Translations under genes and position numbers: made by a program
Part shown: positions 11,677 through 22,664 of the stretch, in pieces
How positions within the stretch are numbered: the first letter of the stretch is position 1
Layout of the letters: the number at the start of each line of letters is the position of its first letter
Notes under the pieces: model-generated
Databases searched by the model: none
Told to the model about the DNA's origin: nothing
What the model saw: only the letters and a program-made list of their open reading frames with translations
NCBI GenBank assembly: GCA_008704415.1
Contig: VXIS01000112.1
Location: forward strand, 62,001 to 126,000
Origin: Sphaerosporella brunnea
Lineage: Eukaryota > Ascomycota > Pezizomycetes > Pezizales > Pyronemataceae
Reading direction: 5' to 3'
Length of the DNA: 64,000 bases

Positions 11677-14100
11677 ACCTTAACAGGGAAGGGCCGTTTT
11701 GGAAAATGGTTATCCCATCGACCGTAGAACTAGCGTATGTGGGCCCTGAGGCCCACGGCAACCGACACTCCCCATCATAGCACAACAACAAGACCTTTGT
11801 AGTCGGAGAAAAGCGAGCTCACGCGGCTTCTTTGCGGGTGGAAACTTTATTCATCGCGTGACGTCAACATTAAATCATGTCGGGTGTTGATGAAGTGACC
11901 TGGTAGGGCGGGTGTTTGGGTGTCGCAACAGCGCCGAAAACCACCACGATGACCGACCGACAACTGCGCCCAAGAGAGAAAGCAGTGAACTATGCCCCTC
12001 CCCACATATCGGACGATGAGCGTGAGGTGCAGGCGGGTCCATCCACTTCAGCAGGGCCCTCGAAAGGCAAACAGCGGGCGAAAAAACGCCGCATCACCAA
12101 ATCTCACTCACCAACCCCCACTGGACGACGAAGTGATGCAGGAATCCTGCTCCAAGGCCCCGGAGTCCCTACCTTTGAGCCTATGATACCGAAAACACGA
12201 CCCCACAGTGCATTTAACAAGCTGCCGGCCACTCTTATACGTCTCAGTGATATTAGGCCTGAGGCCATTTTTAAGCTTTTTTTGACACCGTCCTTACTTG
12301 AAACGATTGCAACGCATACAAACGAGTATGCGGCAGAAAAGCGTGCGGAATTACCACCAGGAAGACCCTGGAAAGACGTCACAGCACAAGAGGTGGGAGT
12401 TTGGCTGGGAATTGTAATATACATGGGTGTTCATAGCTCTCCCGCGCTGTCAGACTACTGGAAACACGACGGCGAGAATCCAGACCACCCCATCCGCCAC
12501 CATATGGGCTTAACACGCTTTGAGCAAATCAAACGGTTTCTGCACATCGCGTCGTCCACTGCACCCAGCGAAACAAAAGACGCACAAGGTCATATGCGAA
12601 GGTTATGGCACTCCAAAGTTGATCCAATCCTGGATCAGCTGCGAAAAAGTTCGCAGCAATATCGCACCCCTTCTACGCATGTAGCGGTCGATGAAGCTAT
12701 GATGCGATGCACGGGGAGGTCGCAAGATACCTATAAGATGCCCTCAAAGCCAATTGAGCAAGGGTTCAAGTTTCATTGCCTCGCGGACCACGGTTACGTG
12801 TGGGACTTTGTCCCGACCTCTAATCAGGCTGGACCGGACCCTGTCGATGCTGTCGAAGGCCTTACGCAAACAGGTGAAGTCGTTTATCACCTTCTTAAAA
12901 AGCTTCCGCATGCGAGATACTTCATTGCGTACTAGGACAATTTTTATTGTACTGTTCCGTTGCTGGCACGGTTGCGGAGAGATCTAAAAATGGGTGGTTG
13001 CGGCACGGCCCGCCCAAAGTCAAAAGAGTTTCCCGCTCAACTCTATCTTGCCAAGCAGGACGTCACCAAGCTTCCCTATCACTCCACAGAAAGTGCGATC
13101 GTCAAAGACTCTACGTGCGATGAGAAAGTTGGGGCATTGCGATGGATTGACAATGCCCCGGTGACCATCTTGACCACCGCCTATGAGCTTGCAGCCGAAA
13201 CACTCACTCTTCGAAACCGCCCTGGGAAGAAAAGTACCAACGCGAAGAATGCCCGCGAAGCTTTTGGCGGAGAAAATCAAAAAGAAATGCTTATCCCAAC
13301 CTGTTTTGATGCGTATAATCACCACATGGGTGGAGTGGATATTGCCGACCAGTTACGTAGCTATTACGAGATTGAGCTTATCTCCTGTCGCACCTGGTGG
13401 CCGATATTTTTTTGGGCGGTTCAAAGCATGTTAATCAACGCAATGATCATCTTTTCGGACATCGACAGTGCGGAAAAGCTTAGCAGCAAAGCATTTAGGC
13501 TCCGGTGTGCGTGGGCTCTCATCAATGCCGACACCTCCCGTGCCACTACAACATCTTCTACCGCCAGCCAGACAACCTCTGAGACTCGCATGCGGACGAC
13601 ACCTCAATTGCCCGCTGCTAGACTGTGTCCTTCAGATTGTGGACACCTCCCAGTGCGCCTAGAGCGTGGACAGCGCCGGGTGTGTTGGTGGTGTCGCTTT
13701 ACTAGTAAACAGCGGGGGGAGCAAGGTTCCGCATACTTGCCCAAAAGCCAGTGGTATTGTCGTTCATGTGATAAGCCACTTTGTATGACGGACGAACGCA
13801 ATTGTTTCTTTGATTTTCACACGTCTTAATGCATTCTGGAGGGCGTGGTGTTGATCGGTGCGTACCATAAGGTGGGGGAAGGGCTGAAAATTTGGGGTCG
13901 CGGGGGTGGAATCACAATGTCACAATCGACCACCACAGAAATTCAATTTTTTCTGAGATAGGATTACTCGCCGCACCCTAAAGCATCATCCCATCTCGGT
14001 GCATCGCCCTCTTTTTTGTTTGTGCCTCCGTTGATATGACGCCGAAGGTTGTGGACCCTCAGGCCCACGTAACCGCTACGGTCGAGGGGATATGACCATT
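11677..14100 (+). mobile_element. piggyBac-type DNA transposon (right end not intact)
   Basis: The left end reads TACCTTAACAGGGAAGGGCC, a TTAA followed by a CAGGG terminus. Just inside is a hairpin, GTGGGCC-CTGA-GGCCCAC, near 11738-11755. An inverted match to this left arm lies at about 14049-14095 (GTGGACCCTCAGGCCCACG ... TACGGTCGAGGGGAT), so these two arms bracket the transposase gene. The expected right-terminal CCCTGTTAA is not found after 14095. Instead the sequence runs on into the non-coding element at 14096-15480. The end coordinate is therefore an estimate. Confidence 0.75.
11949..13829 (+). pseudogene. piggyBac transposase (DDE_Tnp_1_7) with an internal stop codon
   Basis: One frame runs from the ATG at 11949 to the stop at 13829 (~626 codons), broken only by TAG at 12933-12935. 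Domain signs are a basic N-terminal region, WLGIVIYMGVHSSP, FEQIKRFLH, first catalytic Asp in VAVDEAMMRCTGR, second in DNFY directly after the stop, third in GGVDIADQLRSYY, and a C-terminal Cys-rich zinc-binding region (CWWCRF...WYCRSCDKPLC). All three catalytic aspartates are still encoded. The stop removes the second and third Asp plus the Cys-rich region. Skipping it as an intron would delete the conserved beta strand before the Asp, so I treat it as a nonsense mutation; readthrough or a sequencing error is possible. Confidence 0.9.
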
Positions 14101-15480
14101 AGGTGACCCTTTCCCAGATTGTAAGGCTTACATGACGATTGTATGATGCTTAGGCACAAAAAACGGTAACATAACTGTTTTTCTTGAAAAAGAGCTCCCA
14201 GAAAATAAGATTATTTTTGTAGTCACCTGCTATAACAGAAAATGGTTTCGATCTAAAAACCTTGGTTGTCAAAATACCTCGCTCCTCAAATAGTCCTTAT
14301 GTAATGGTTAGGTAAAATCAAATCTCACACATCAACCACTCGTGATCAGCACATATTCGAGTGACATCACGGGTTTCAGTGATTCATCACGCCGTCGCAG
14401 CAATGGTGTTGAGTTTTTCAATCAGTCATATATCCTTCACGAGTAGACTTCCGGGTTCGGCATCACCACATCTCTCAACTACTTTTTCATGTTGCATCTA
14501 GTAGTGGTACTCAAGGTAGGCTGAAAAACCGGCTGGCTGGAAATCGAGTGCCGCAAAAGATCCAATAGGAGGCTCCAGCCTAGCTGCAGACTTTGAGGGA
14601 CCTTTCCTGTAAACTTTTTGGTTGCTGGCTGGGTGACGTCGCTGTCATGCCACCAGGCTGTGACGAAATCAAAACGCTGTGAGCCTCAGTAGCGAACAAC
14701 AACACATCGCAGCGATAGCAAAATCGAGCAACAGCCACGAAAAAAAAACCGCAAATGTTAGAAACAGCATCTATCGTGAGTCCTCAAACTTCTCCACCGC
14801 GTTTATATAGGTAGAGATTTTCCCTAGTGTCCGGTAATTCGCGGCATGGTGAGCGTGGGGTGGGCCTCCAGGGCGGAGTAAATTTCGCTGAGTACAGCGT
14901 GTGGTCACACGAAGATATCGTCATCTGATCTCTTCGTCGCCCAGCAAGCCTGATTTTTCGGCGCTGGATGGAAAAATCTGGCTGGAAAACTTACGTTGCC
15001 TGCGGCCAATAGCACCCACTCGACGTGACCCGATTTCCAGCCAGCCGGCCTCTTCAGCTTACCTTGAGTACCACTACTGATGGTGTCGCCTCAGTTTTGG
15101 GTTGAGGCAGGCGAGGACAGCCGGGTCCACGACTCGACGATGATGATGATGATGGTAATGATGACGATGATGATGATGATGGTAATGATGATGATGATGA
15201 TGATGATGACATGGCGATCATGATGAAGGTGGGCATGACTGTCGCCTGACAGGTACTATCGCCGCGGCGGGGTGAGATGCCCGCCGTGCGGCGAGGCTGC
15301 GGAAGCAAGACAAATAATAATCTCATATAATGTAAAGCTACCAAGGCAATGTGGCTAAGTGACTTTGCCATGAGGCTGAGTGACTTCTCCACAGAGCGTA
15401 GTGACTTTGCCACATTGAAGCTCTAAGGTAATGGTTAGCAGCAAAAAATGGTTTTTGCTCACTACCGCATAAACTCGCAA
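14096..15480. mobile_element. non-coding transposon-derived element A, related to element B
   Basis: This gene-free stretch shares ordered blocks with the element at 19184-20106: a GTGACCCTTTC...GATTG/GATTA block near the start, CTCAGTTTTGGG(G)GTTGAGGCAGGCGAGG, a CGACGATGATGATG microsatellite (15138-15210), and GGTTAGCAGCAAAAAATGG near the end. It is longer than B (1.4 versus 0.9 kb) and lacks B's terminal inverted repeats, so it is a truncated or rearranged family member. It codes for nothing recognisable. Confidence 0.65.
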
Positions 15481-15517
15481 ACAAGAGACTCGACGGCGCA
15501 AAAAGAGTACCTCCGGA

Positions 15518-15811
15518 TCACTTTGCGCAAGGGCTTAGGGTTTGGTTTGTAATATTCCAACCATTACACCTCACATGGTCTTTGCAGTTAACATAAACAA
15601 ATTTAAAACAGGGATGTCTTGCTAAAAACCCAAGAAACCAATCATCTCCCAGCTCTTTGGGGTTGGTAGCCTTGCGATTTTTTGCCCAGATGAGCTGATC
15701 CAGCTCCAGCGCTTCCGCTTTAGATGCTGGACAATTCCAGTCTCTCTTCCAACGCTTTCTCCTTGTGCGATGAACTAACGGTTGACTTACGGACATACGC
15801 TTGACCGCCAT
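15518..15811 (-). pseudogene. fragment of a pogo/Tc5-like transposase (CENP-B-type HTH)
   Basis: A 97-codon frame contains ALELDQLIWAKNRKATN followed by GDDWFLGFLARHPCFKF, which resembles the second helix-turn-helix of CENP-B/pogo-type transposases (typical form: W...F..RHP). No DDE catalytic region follows in any frame. It is best read as a decayed fragment; a small domesticated DNA-binding gene is unlikely but not excluded. Confidence 0.5.
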
Positions 15812-16103
15812 CTATGGTGCCGTGTGGTCACTACACTTTACCGCCCATTCAGCTTCAACCCATCACGCACTTAAGCGGGGAATGAAACATTTGCATGGCC
15901 AAGGCATAGTAACATTTAATCTTACGCTAATAATTGAGAATGCGTACGTCCTAACAATATGCCAAAGTTCCTCTCGTTTTCAAATTTCCATCCAGCCATC
16001 CATCCATCCACAGCCAGTATCGCCAGAAACCTTCATCTATGCAGCAGATTCTCCAATTACCCTCCCCGATCCCTTCTCATCCACGCATACGCAGCACAAC
16101 CCC

Positions 16104-16620
16104 TTAGTTCTGGACCAGGTGGCCATTCTCGCAGTGGTACTGGCTCAGCGAGTAACAAGCCGTGCCACAGACGTTCGGGAAAGCCTTGGGGCACAGGAAG
16201 TTGTTGACGCAGACATACTATTTTCCGCCCAGTCAATTCAAAACACACACACACACGCACGAGGAATTTCTAGCACGTACCGAGTTCTTGTCGTAAACTT
16301 GGCCATTGCACGTCCCGGTGGGAACCAGCTGGCCATTGATGCACCCGTAATCGGCGGGGTTGAAGCAGGCCTTGCCACAGGGCTGGTAGATCACGCCGCC
16401 GGAGATCGGGCACAAGAGGTAGCCGTTCTGCGGGTAGCAGGTGTACTGCGTTTTTTTTATTGTTAGCTGAGAGGCTACGGATTATACTAAGGGAGAAATA
16501 ACAGACCTTGTCATCGTAGTAGGGTTGCTTGTCACAGTATCTCAGGGCGCGCTCCACGATGACGCCGGCGGAGGCGGAGGCAGCGAGGGCAATGGTGGTA
16601 ATGACGACGAGGAACTGCAT
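16104..16620 (-). CDS. small secreted Cys-rich protein with two CBM52-like (Carb_bind) modules
   Basis: Three exons on the minus strand, 16620-16507, 16445-16281 and 16217-16104, join in phase 0 to a 130-aa protein. Residues 1-19 form a signal peptide (MQFLVVITTIALAASASAG). The mature part holds two copies of a Cys pattern: YTCYPQNGYLLCP...CGKACFNPADYGCINGQLV and YVCVNNFLCP...CGTACYSLSQYHCENGHLV. The C-G-x-A-C-[FY]-x5-Y-x-C-x-[ND]-G core matches the CBM52/Carb_bind family found in fungal septum and wall glucanases such as fission-yeast Eng1. No catalytic domain is attached, so it is probably a free wall- or glucan-binding secreted protein. The neighbours are transposon remnants, and no co-regulated gene was seen. 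Confidence 0.85.
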
Positions 16621-18652
16621 GGTTATTCTTTTTGGAAGGAAAGGGGGATTGGATTTTAGATTTTAGATTCTGGGCTGTAATTCTTGATGCAGATGCTGAT
16701 GCTGTAGGAAGAACACATGAGATTGCGTGCTGGATGGTTGGGGGGTTTTATACACGATCTTCAGCTTCGTGAAAGAAAGTCTCTTCGTTTCGCACAACCA
16801 ATCAGTCGGGACCACAAGCACTTTTCGGGCCTGCCGGAGGGGTGGAAGGTGCACAAGCATCCAGAGCCTGGGGCCTCCACCGAGTTTCTAGGTTGTGACG
16901 TCGAGGAGCTCGTATTTCGAGGTTCTATTTTTTTCTTTTCCCTCAGCAGCAGCTCACCTCGGCCGAGTGCATAGGTAGGGAACAGGATTTAGGCATCCAG
17001 AATATTCTTCCTGTGCTGCTGCTAGCACCATAGCCATAGAAAATACCGCGGAGCACCGCTTCTACCTGCAAGTTCAGCTCGCCCCCGGAAACTTGCAAAG
17101 GTTTGTGTTTGGCTTTTCTCCACGGGGATCTGCATCCGTCCGGTCACGCACCACATGTTATCACTCGGATCTTGAGGTTTATGTATGGGGTTGGTAGAGT
17201 TCAAAAATAGCCACGGGGAAGTCAAACCGGGTCAACGGCTAGTTTGCGGGTGTGGGGTAAACTAATATACGTAAGTAGCAATCTAGGATGGGAGAAGGTG
17301 CACTCTCCTCCAAACTTCCCAAAGAAGCGACAGCACAGATGTTTGACCGCGGGAAGCCTGCATTCATTGGCCATGAAAGTTTTCCTAGTGGCTGCATCTG
17401 CTTTTCTTTGTGGGGAAAAAAAAACAAAAAAAAAAACGTGCGATTTCGATTTGAAGTACGAGCTCGAGTTTGTAGGTAGTACAATTGTGTGTGCAAAAAA
17501 ACTTATTTTTGGACTTCCGCGTGCAGCCGATTCGTGCGTTGTGTATGGAGGCGGAGATCCTTACACCAGTTGCCCGTGCTGCTATTGGCCCGTGTTCAGA
17601 GTCAAAATCGATGAAGATTGACAACGTGCAAACGCCGCCGCTGCTTTTGGTGACTTCGAACCGGTGAAGGCGATAGTTACGCAGTCCATGCCCCCGCCCA
17701 GGTTGACGGCAAGCAGCAGAAACTACAACCCAGCCTTCCAGGCACAAAAGCTAGAATATTTTCATGTAAGCTGAGGATTAAGAGAAAAGCTAGGTATTCT
17801 GCCGGAAGCGTCATCATTCTTGCAATTGCCCTTGTTGAACGTTCCACCAGGAGTCTTAGACATGATTACACGAGAGAGAGGAGGAGTCTTCCTTGCGAGT
17901 ACTACAGATGGGTGGCTGCGGCTTCAGCTGGTTCAAGATCTGCCCTCGGAATACAGGAATTCAGCTGATGAGCAAGCAGTCAGACATGCTCTAGGCAGCT
18001 GCAACAATGCAATGGAGGGATCGGGCAACCTCTCCTCTGTTCCTCAGGTGATGTCCATGGTTGAAGGAGGCGTTCCATATTCTGGAAGTCCGGTTATGCC
18101 ATCTGGGATGCCAAAGCTACCCTTCACTTGATTGACGCAGGCCAGGAAAACGTCTTGATAAAGTTGCTAACCTTGTGGATCCTCTTTTCAACATTTTCAA
18201 TCACTTGCATGCAAACTAATATTATAATTCCAATACCCCCTTTCTCAAGGGTACGTAGCTTAGGAAATTCTTAGCTTCAATAGTAGTGTTCTCATTACAC
18301 TACGGATACTTGGTCAGGCGATATCGTCATGAAAAAGCACTCAACTATATGACCGAGTGCTATCCCATGAATCACTCGAGATACATATCTCGAGTCTGTT
18401 CACCGGGCTCCTCCCCCTCCTCCAAAGCTACCACACGGCAATAATATATGGGTTGGCAGCTGAAAACTACATACACTTTACCTACTCTACTCTACCACGC
18501 ACACAATAACCTCTTCGACTGCTGGGGCCGGTCACCAATGGGCCAGACTTTCACGGGACTGGCTGCTGTTTTTAGGGGTCGATTACTATGGTTCGATTAC
18601 GTACGTTCCAGGTAGGGAACTTAAGACATGGTAAAGCTTGTTTGAGGCGGCT
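16621..18652. other. 2-kb stretch without a supported gene
   Basis: It contains the promoter of the small secreted gene (minus strand), A-rich tracts at 17418-17440, and a 103-codon open frame at 17820-18131 starting MQLPLLNVPP that I do not recognise and that has no clear exon partner. Palindromic CACTCGAGAT/ATCTCGAGT lies near 18375-18397. Confidence 0.4.
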
Positions 18653-18771
18653 TTGTTTGTTTTTGTTTTAATCATAATGTATTCGGCCGCTTGCGGCCAT
18701 GACATATACATACAGGAGAGAAGCAGACTACCCTTAGGCCTCACGGGCCCACAGACGGGCGTGCCTGGCCT
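18653..18771 (-). mobile_element. SINE-like retroposon copy 1
   Basis: Minus-strand copy: the 5' part GCCCGTCTGTGGGCC...CCTAAGGGTAGTCTGC, then the hairpin core GGCCGCAAGCGGCC (18685-18698), then GAATACATTATGATTAAAAC and an A-rich tail. It is flanked by a 7-bp direct repeat GGCGGCT (18646-18652 and 18772-18778), consistent with a target-site duplication. Confidence 0.75.
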
Positions 18772-19183
18772 GGCGGCTCTCTCAAGGAAAGAAAATCAAG
18801 GAAATTTTCAGTGAAAAGAGTGAATCGAAAACCCAAAAAACCTCCTCCAACCCTTCAGTGAAAGTGATCCCTATATCGACTTGACGTGCTCCCTCCCCGA
18901 CCGACCCACTACCATGTGCATTCCTCCGCCCAGATGCACGCCCGCTTCTAACGCCCGAAAGATCTCAAACATCGCTGTGCCCTCGATGTCGAGGATATTT
19001 CACCCTCTGGAACGTGGTCTCTTTGCTGCCTAAAACCATGATCCCCACACTACAATCGGCCCCGCTCGGGGCACCGGACGAGTCCAAGTTACCGGCGACT
19101 GCGATTTGTGGGGGTTAGGTGCCTCTGCGCCGCCTGTAGAAAAGTGACCGAAAGAGACAGCCTTCATAGTAAACAACGATATA
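18772..19183. other. gene-free spacer
   Basis: About 400 bases between a SINE-like copy and element B, with no exon or repeat recognised. Confidence 0.4.
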
Positions 19184-20106
19184 TACCTTAGCAGGGGACG
19201 GCCGTTTTTAAAAATCGTCGTATGACTATTATGTGACCCTTTCACACACGATTAAGCTTATGTGACTGTTGTATCATGCTCAGGTAGAAGAAATGGTGAT
19301 GTATGGGTTTTCTAGAAAAACGGTCGCCACAAAAAGGATATCCGGTGGTAAACACCATGAACGATCAGAAACTAGTGTTTGCTCAAAAGAAATGTTTTGC
19401 AAAAACATTGCTCATCAATAATCCTTACATAATGGTCACATAATGGTTAGACATAAACCGAAGTTGGGAGCAGAGTCAAGGGACATCGCGTGTTTGGAGG
19501 GTGACATCATGTGTTTCAGCAATTCATCAGCCATCGCAGCGATGGTGTTGAGTTTATCAACAAGCTGTATCTCTGCAAATAGTAGGCTTCAGGCTTTGGC
19601 ATCGTCACATCTCCCAGTCACTTTTTCATGCTGAGTTTCGCCTCAGTTTTGGGGGTTGAGGCAGGCGAGGAGACACGGCTCGACGATCATCATGATGATG
19701 ATGATGACGACGATGGGATGGTCGAGGTGGAGATGGCAGTGTCGGTTGCCCGCTGTGCGGAGAGTCGGCCATAAGCTTTCCAACGTACCCTCGTGGCCGA
19801 GCGCCAAGTTCGGGATTTTCTGATTGGCCCGCACAACAAAAAACCCCGAACTTGGCGCTCGGCCGCCAGAGTATAATATAATATCATATACCGTGTCACT
19901 TCGCCACTGTGCGGTATATAAGAAATTCTACGGTAATGGTTAGCAGCAAAAAATGGTTTTTGCTCACTAACCATCACCCACCCTTATAGCGGCGACATAT
20001 TTTGACTAAAAGAGCATTATGTTGACCGTTTTCAAGGTGTAATGGTGATTACAAAAGCATGGTCATATAATCGTCACATAATGGCCGGCCGTCCCCTGCT
20101 AAGGTA
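19184..20106. mobile_element. non-autonomous DNA transposon B with terminal inverted repeats
   Basis: About 0.92 kb with near-perfect terminal inverted repeats: CTTAGCAGGGGACGGCCG at 19187-19204 and its reverse complement at 20086-20103, both preceded on the outside by TACC. The end closely resembles the left end of the piggyBac element at 11677 (CTTAACAGGGAAGGGCCG). It has no coding capacity, so it probably depended on a piggyBac-type transposase. It contains a CGACGATCATCATGATGATG microsatellite (19682-19715) and an internal perfect hairpin. Confidence 0.8.
19795..19864. repeat. perfect 20-bp inverted repeat (hairpin) inside element B
   Basis: Arms GGCCGAGCGCCAAGTTCGGG (19795-19814) and its exact reverse complement (19845-19864) are separated by 30 bases. 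Element A lacks it at the matching position, so it is either a nested insertion or a B-specific feature. Confidence 0.9.
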
Positions 20107-20937
20107 CATACCTTGTAAAGCCCACATATTCCGGGTCTTCAGTGCACCGGATCTTGCACTAAACCTCCTCCTGCACACGCTTTTCAACTCTGTGCCTTCA
20201 GAGCGCCCGTTTCCCACTAGGAACCTCGAATCTCATCCACCACAAGAAGAGAATCGTCTTACAGCAGCCTGACATCAACAAGCCATCCTTCATACATATT
20301 GTCAACATGCATATTCTGGAGTGGTCCTTCCGGGAACCACGCAGATGGGATCAAATTGAAGAGAAGGAGTTACTAGACATCGAGGAGCAGCTAATGAATC
20401 TTGAACTCGAAGGTGAGTTGTAGCTCCAGAGTGGTGGCCCTCGAGCCCCTATGGTACTCGACTGTCGAAAACCCCCCCCCAAAAAACACCCGATTCATGC
20501 GATATCGCTCGGTCTCGCCGAAAATTTTGTTTTTTCATTCAGTGTATGTATTTATTGTTGGTTATGAGCTCAAATTATAAATTGTGTGTAGCGATGGCGC
20601 GGATGAACAGCCGCGACGGAGTGTCTCAATGGCGAGAGCGGCGATGGTGGGTGTAGTGGGTACATAGCGGGGGATTAGTGATGGCGTTGATGCCCATGTC
20701 GCAACCTGAAAAAACTACTCTGAGTAGAATTTTGCTTCTTGTGTTTTTGGGTCCTTTCTCATGGTGCTGGAAATACAGATTTGGCCTGGAGAAGCAAGCG
20801 ATGATATGCCATGATACATACTTGATATCATATGGAACGCATTAACACCAACACATACGCCCGCACTTCTACAACACGACGCCGAACCACACCAACGCCT
20901 AACACAAGTCGCCACCCTCGCAACTGAAAAAACTCCC
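20107..20937. other. gene-free region downstream of CAP
   Basis: No supported exon. It contains short C and A runs near 20470-20485 and the 3' flank of the CAP gene. Confidence 0.4.
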
Positions 20938-22664
20938 TTAACCAGCGTGCTCCACAATCTCGCTAACCAGCTGCCCATCCTTGATGGTGTGTCTCAACTG
21001 CTCAGGCACCGCGCGCTCCGCATAATCCCCGCCATCACCCGCACCAGGAATGTAAACGTTGACCGCAGTAGTCTTGGAGGTGAACACCTCGACACCCAAA
21101 CTCTCCTCGCTGACATAGATTGTGCCGCCGTCGCACTGGTCCACCTGAATGGTCGGCACCTGATGCATAACCTGAATAGCGAACGAGTTGCTTTTGATGA
21201 CATCGATGCCGCTAACCAGCGAGTCCGCAACGACATTGGTCTTGGCGCACTCGTTGATGGTGATCTGGTTGACCTTGCCCTTGATCTGGATAGTAGTATT
21301 TTTGCACCGGAACAGGAAAACAGATTGATTGCGCTCAGTCTCCTCGATCACCAGGTTCCGCTCGTTCTCATAGTTCTCCACGATCCACTTGATTCCCTCA
21401 AGCTCCATCTTCGGCGGCTTCTTCTTGGTCAAGCTGGCCGGCTTGGCGCGCAGAGGCGGTGCGGGGGATTTGCCGCGCAGGCTACCCGAAGACCCTGGTC
21501 GAGCGGCGGGAACGACAGAACTACCGCGAAGCTCGGGGTTCTTGTGGGTCATCTGGCTCTTGTCCACCTTCTTGAGACCGGCAGTGACGGCTTCTCCACG
21601 GTTAAGCTGGTCGAACACTGCGTTAAAGTCTCCACCAGCTGGCTTGGGCGTTGAGGGCCCATCCAAACTGAGGATTGGGGCGGGCCCAGGGGGCGGCGGA
21701 GGCGGAGGGGGGGGCGGCGGAGCACCACCAGCTGGGACTGTGCCAGGTGAAGAAGCCGCCTTGAGGGCTTCGGCTGGGTCAATCCCCTTGGCATTCCAGG
21801 TCACACCCATGGGGTGATGCTTCTTGACGTATTCTTCCAGAGCTGCCATAATCGCGTGATAGGATTGAACCCATTCGACGTGCTTAGGATCCCTATAAGA
21901 TGAATCAGTATAACGATTCCCGACCAAGCTCCAGAGCTACCCACTTGTCCTTCCGCTCTCTGAGGACCCTATCCCCGTAAAACTTAGCAGCTCCCGCCAT
22001 CTCGACCACGAACTTTGCTGGCTTTGCAAGTTCGGTGACCCAAGCAAGAGCGGGAGTACCCTCGCTAACGGTGCGAAGATTGTTGATATACGGCGAAGCA
22101 CGGTTGCTCTCCGAGATGTTGGAGACCTTGGTCATCTCCACCTGCATGCCAGAAAGAAGGTCCATGAAAAGTTGTGAGGACGGATCAGGCTTCTTCGCCT
22201 TGGTAGTGATAATTAGGAACTTGCGTTGCTCGGCAAAGCAACTCTGGACGGCTTTGCTCTTGAACACGGGGGTGAAATTAGCTCTACAACCTCTCTCGAA
22301 GCTCTTGTTCGTGCTCACCTGCTCCGCAATCAAGCCCCCAAGCTCTTCACTCAGCTTTACATACTTGGCGACCTCGTTGTCGATGAGCTCGTCAAATTCC
22401 TCCACCGAGGCGGGGAGGGGTTCCGGAGGTGGGGGCGGCGGAGCTTGAGGCGCTGGAGCAGCTGCTCCAGGTGCTGAGATAGATGGAACGGGAACGACGG
22501 CGGAGGAGGCGCTACTAGGCGGGACCACCGTAGCTAGGTCTTCCAATCGCGATGTCGCGGCTTCAAGCCTGGACAAATGTCAACACAACTCTACTTCGAA
22601 AACTTAGAGAGAACTACCGCTTGATCAAGGTGGTCAAATTGTTCATCTGGTTTGGTTGAGCCAT
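20938..22664 (-). CDS. SRV2: adenylyl cyclase-associated protein CAP/Srv2
   Basis: Exons on the minus strand: 22664-22618, 22568-21945, 21892-20938, giving 541 aa. The short first exon encodes MAQPNQMNNLTTLIKR and joins in phase to LEAATSRLEDLA, the N-terminal cyclase-binding coiled helix typical of CAP. Next come the helical-folded domain (~55-215), a polyproline run (PPPPPPPPPPP, profilin/SH3 site, ~290), a WH2-like LKKVDKSQMTHKNPELR, and the C-terminal beta-helix CARP domain (KWIVENYENERNLVIEETERNQSVFLFRCKNTTIQIKGKVN... to the end EIVEHAG). CAP recycles cofilin-bound ADP-actin and couples Ras signalling to adenylyl cyclase. It is divergent to RPS28. Confidence 0.96.

Noticed and set aside
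12870..12935. possible in-frame 60-nt intron (GTTTAT...CTAG) that would remove the transposase stop
   Set aside because: It would delete the conserved strand LPHARYFIAY before the catalytic Asp, so a nonsense mutation is simpler.
15135..15210. GATGATG array considered as coding poly-Asp/Ser
   Set aside because: Matches a shorter array at the same place in element B, so it is part of the transposon.
17820..18131. 103-codon frame MQLPLLNVPP...
   Set aside because: No family resemblance, no clear splice partners, in a transposon-rich stretch.
20947..21654. 235-codon plus-strand frame
   Set aside because: Shadow of the CAP/Srv2 coding strand.
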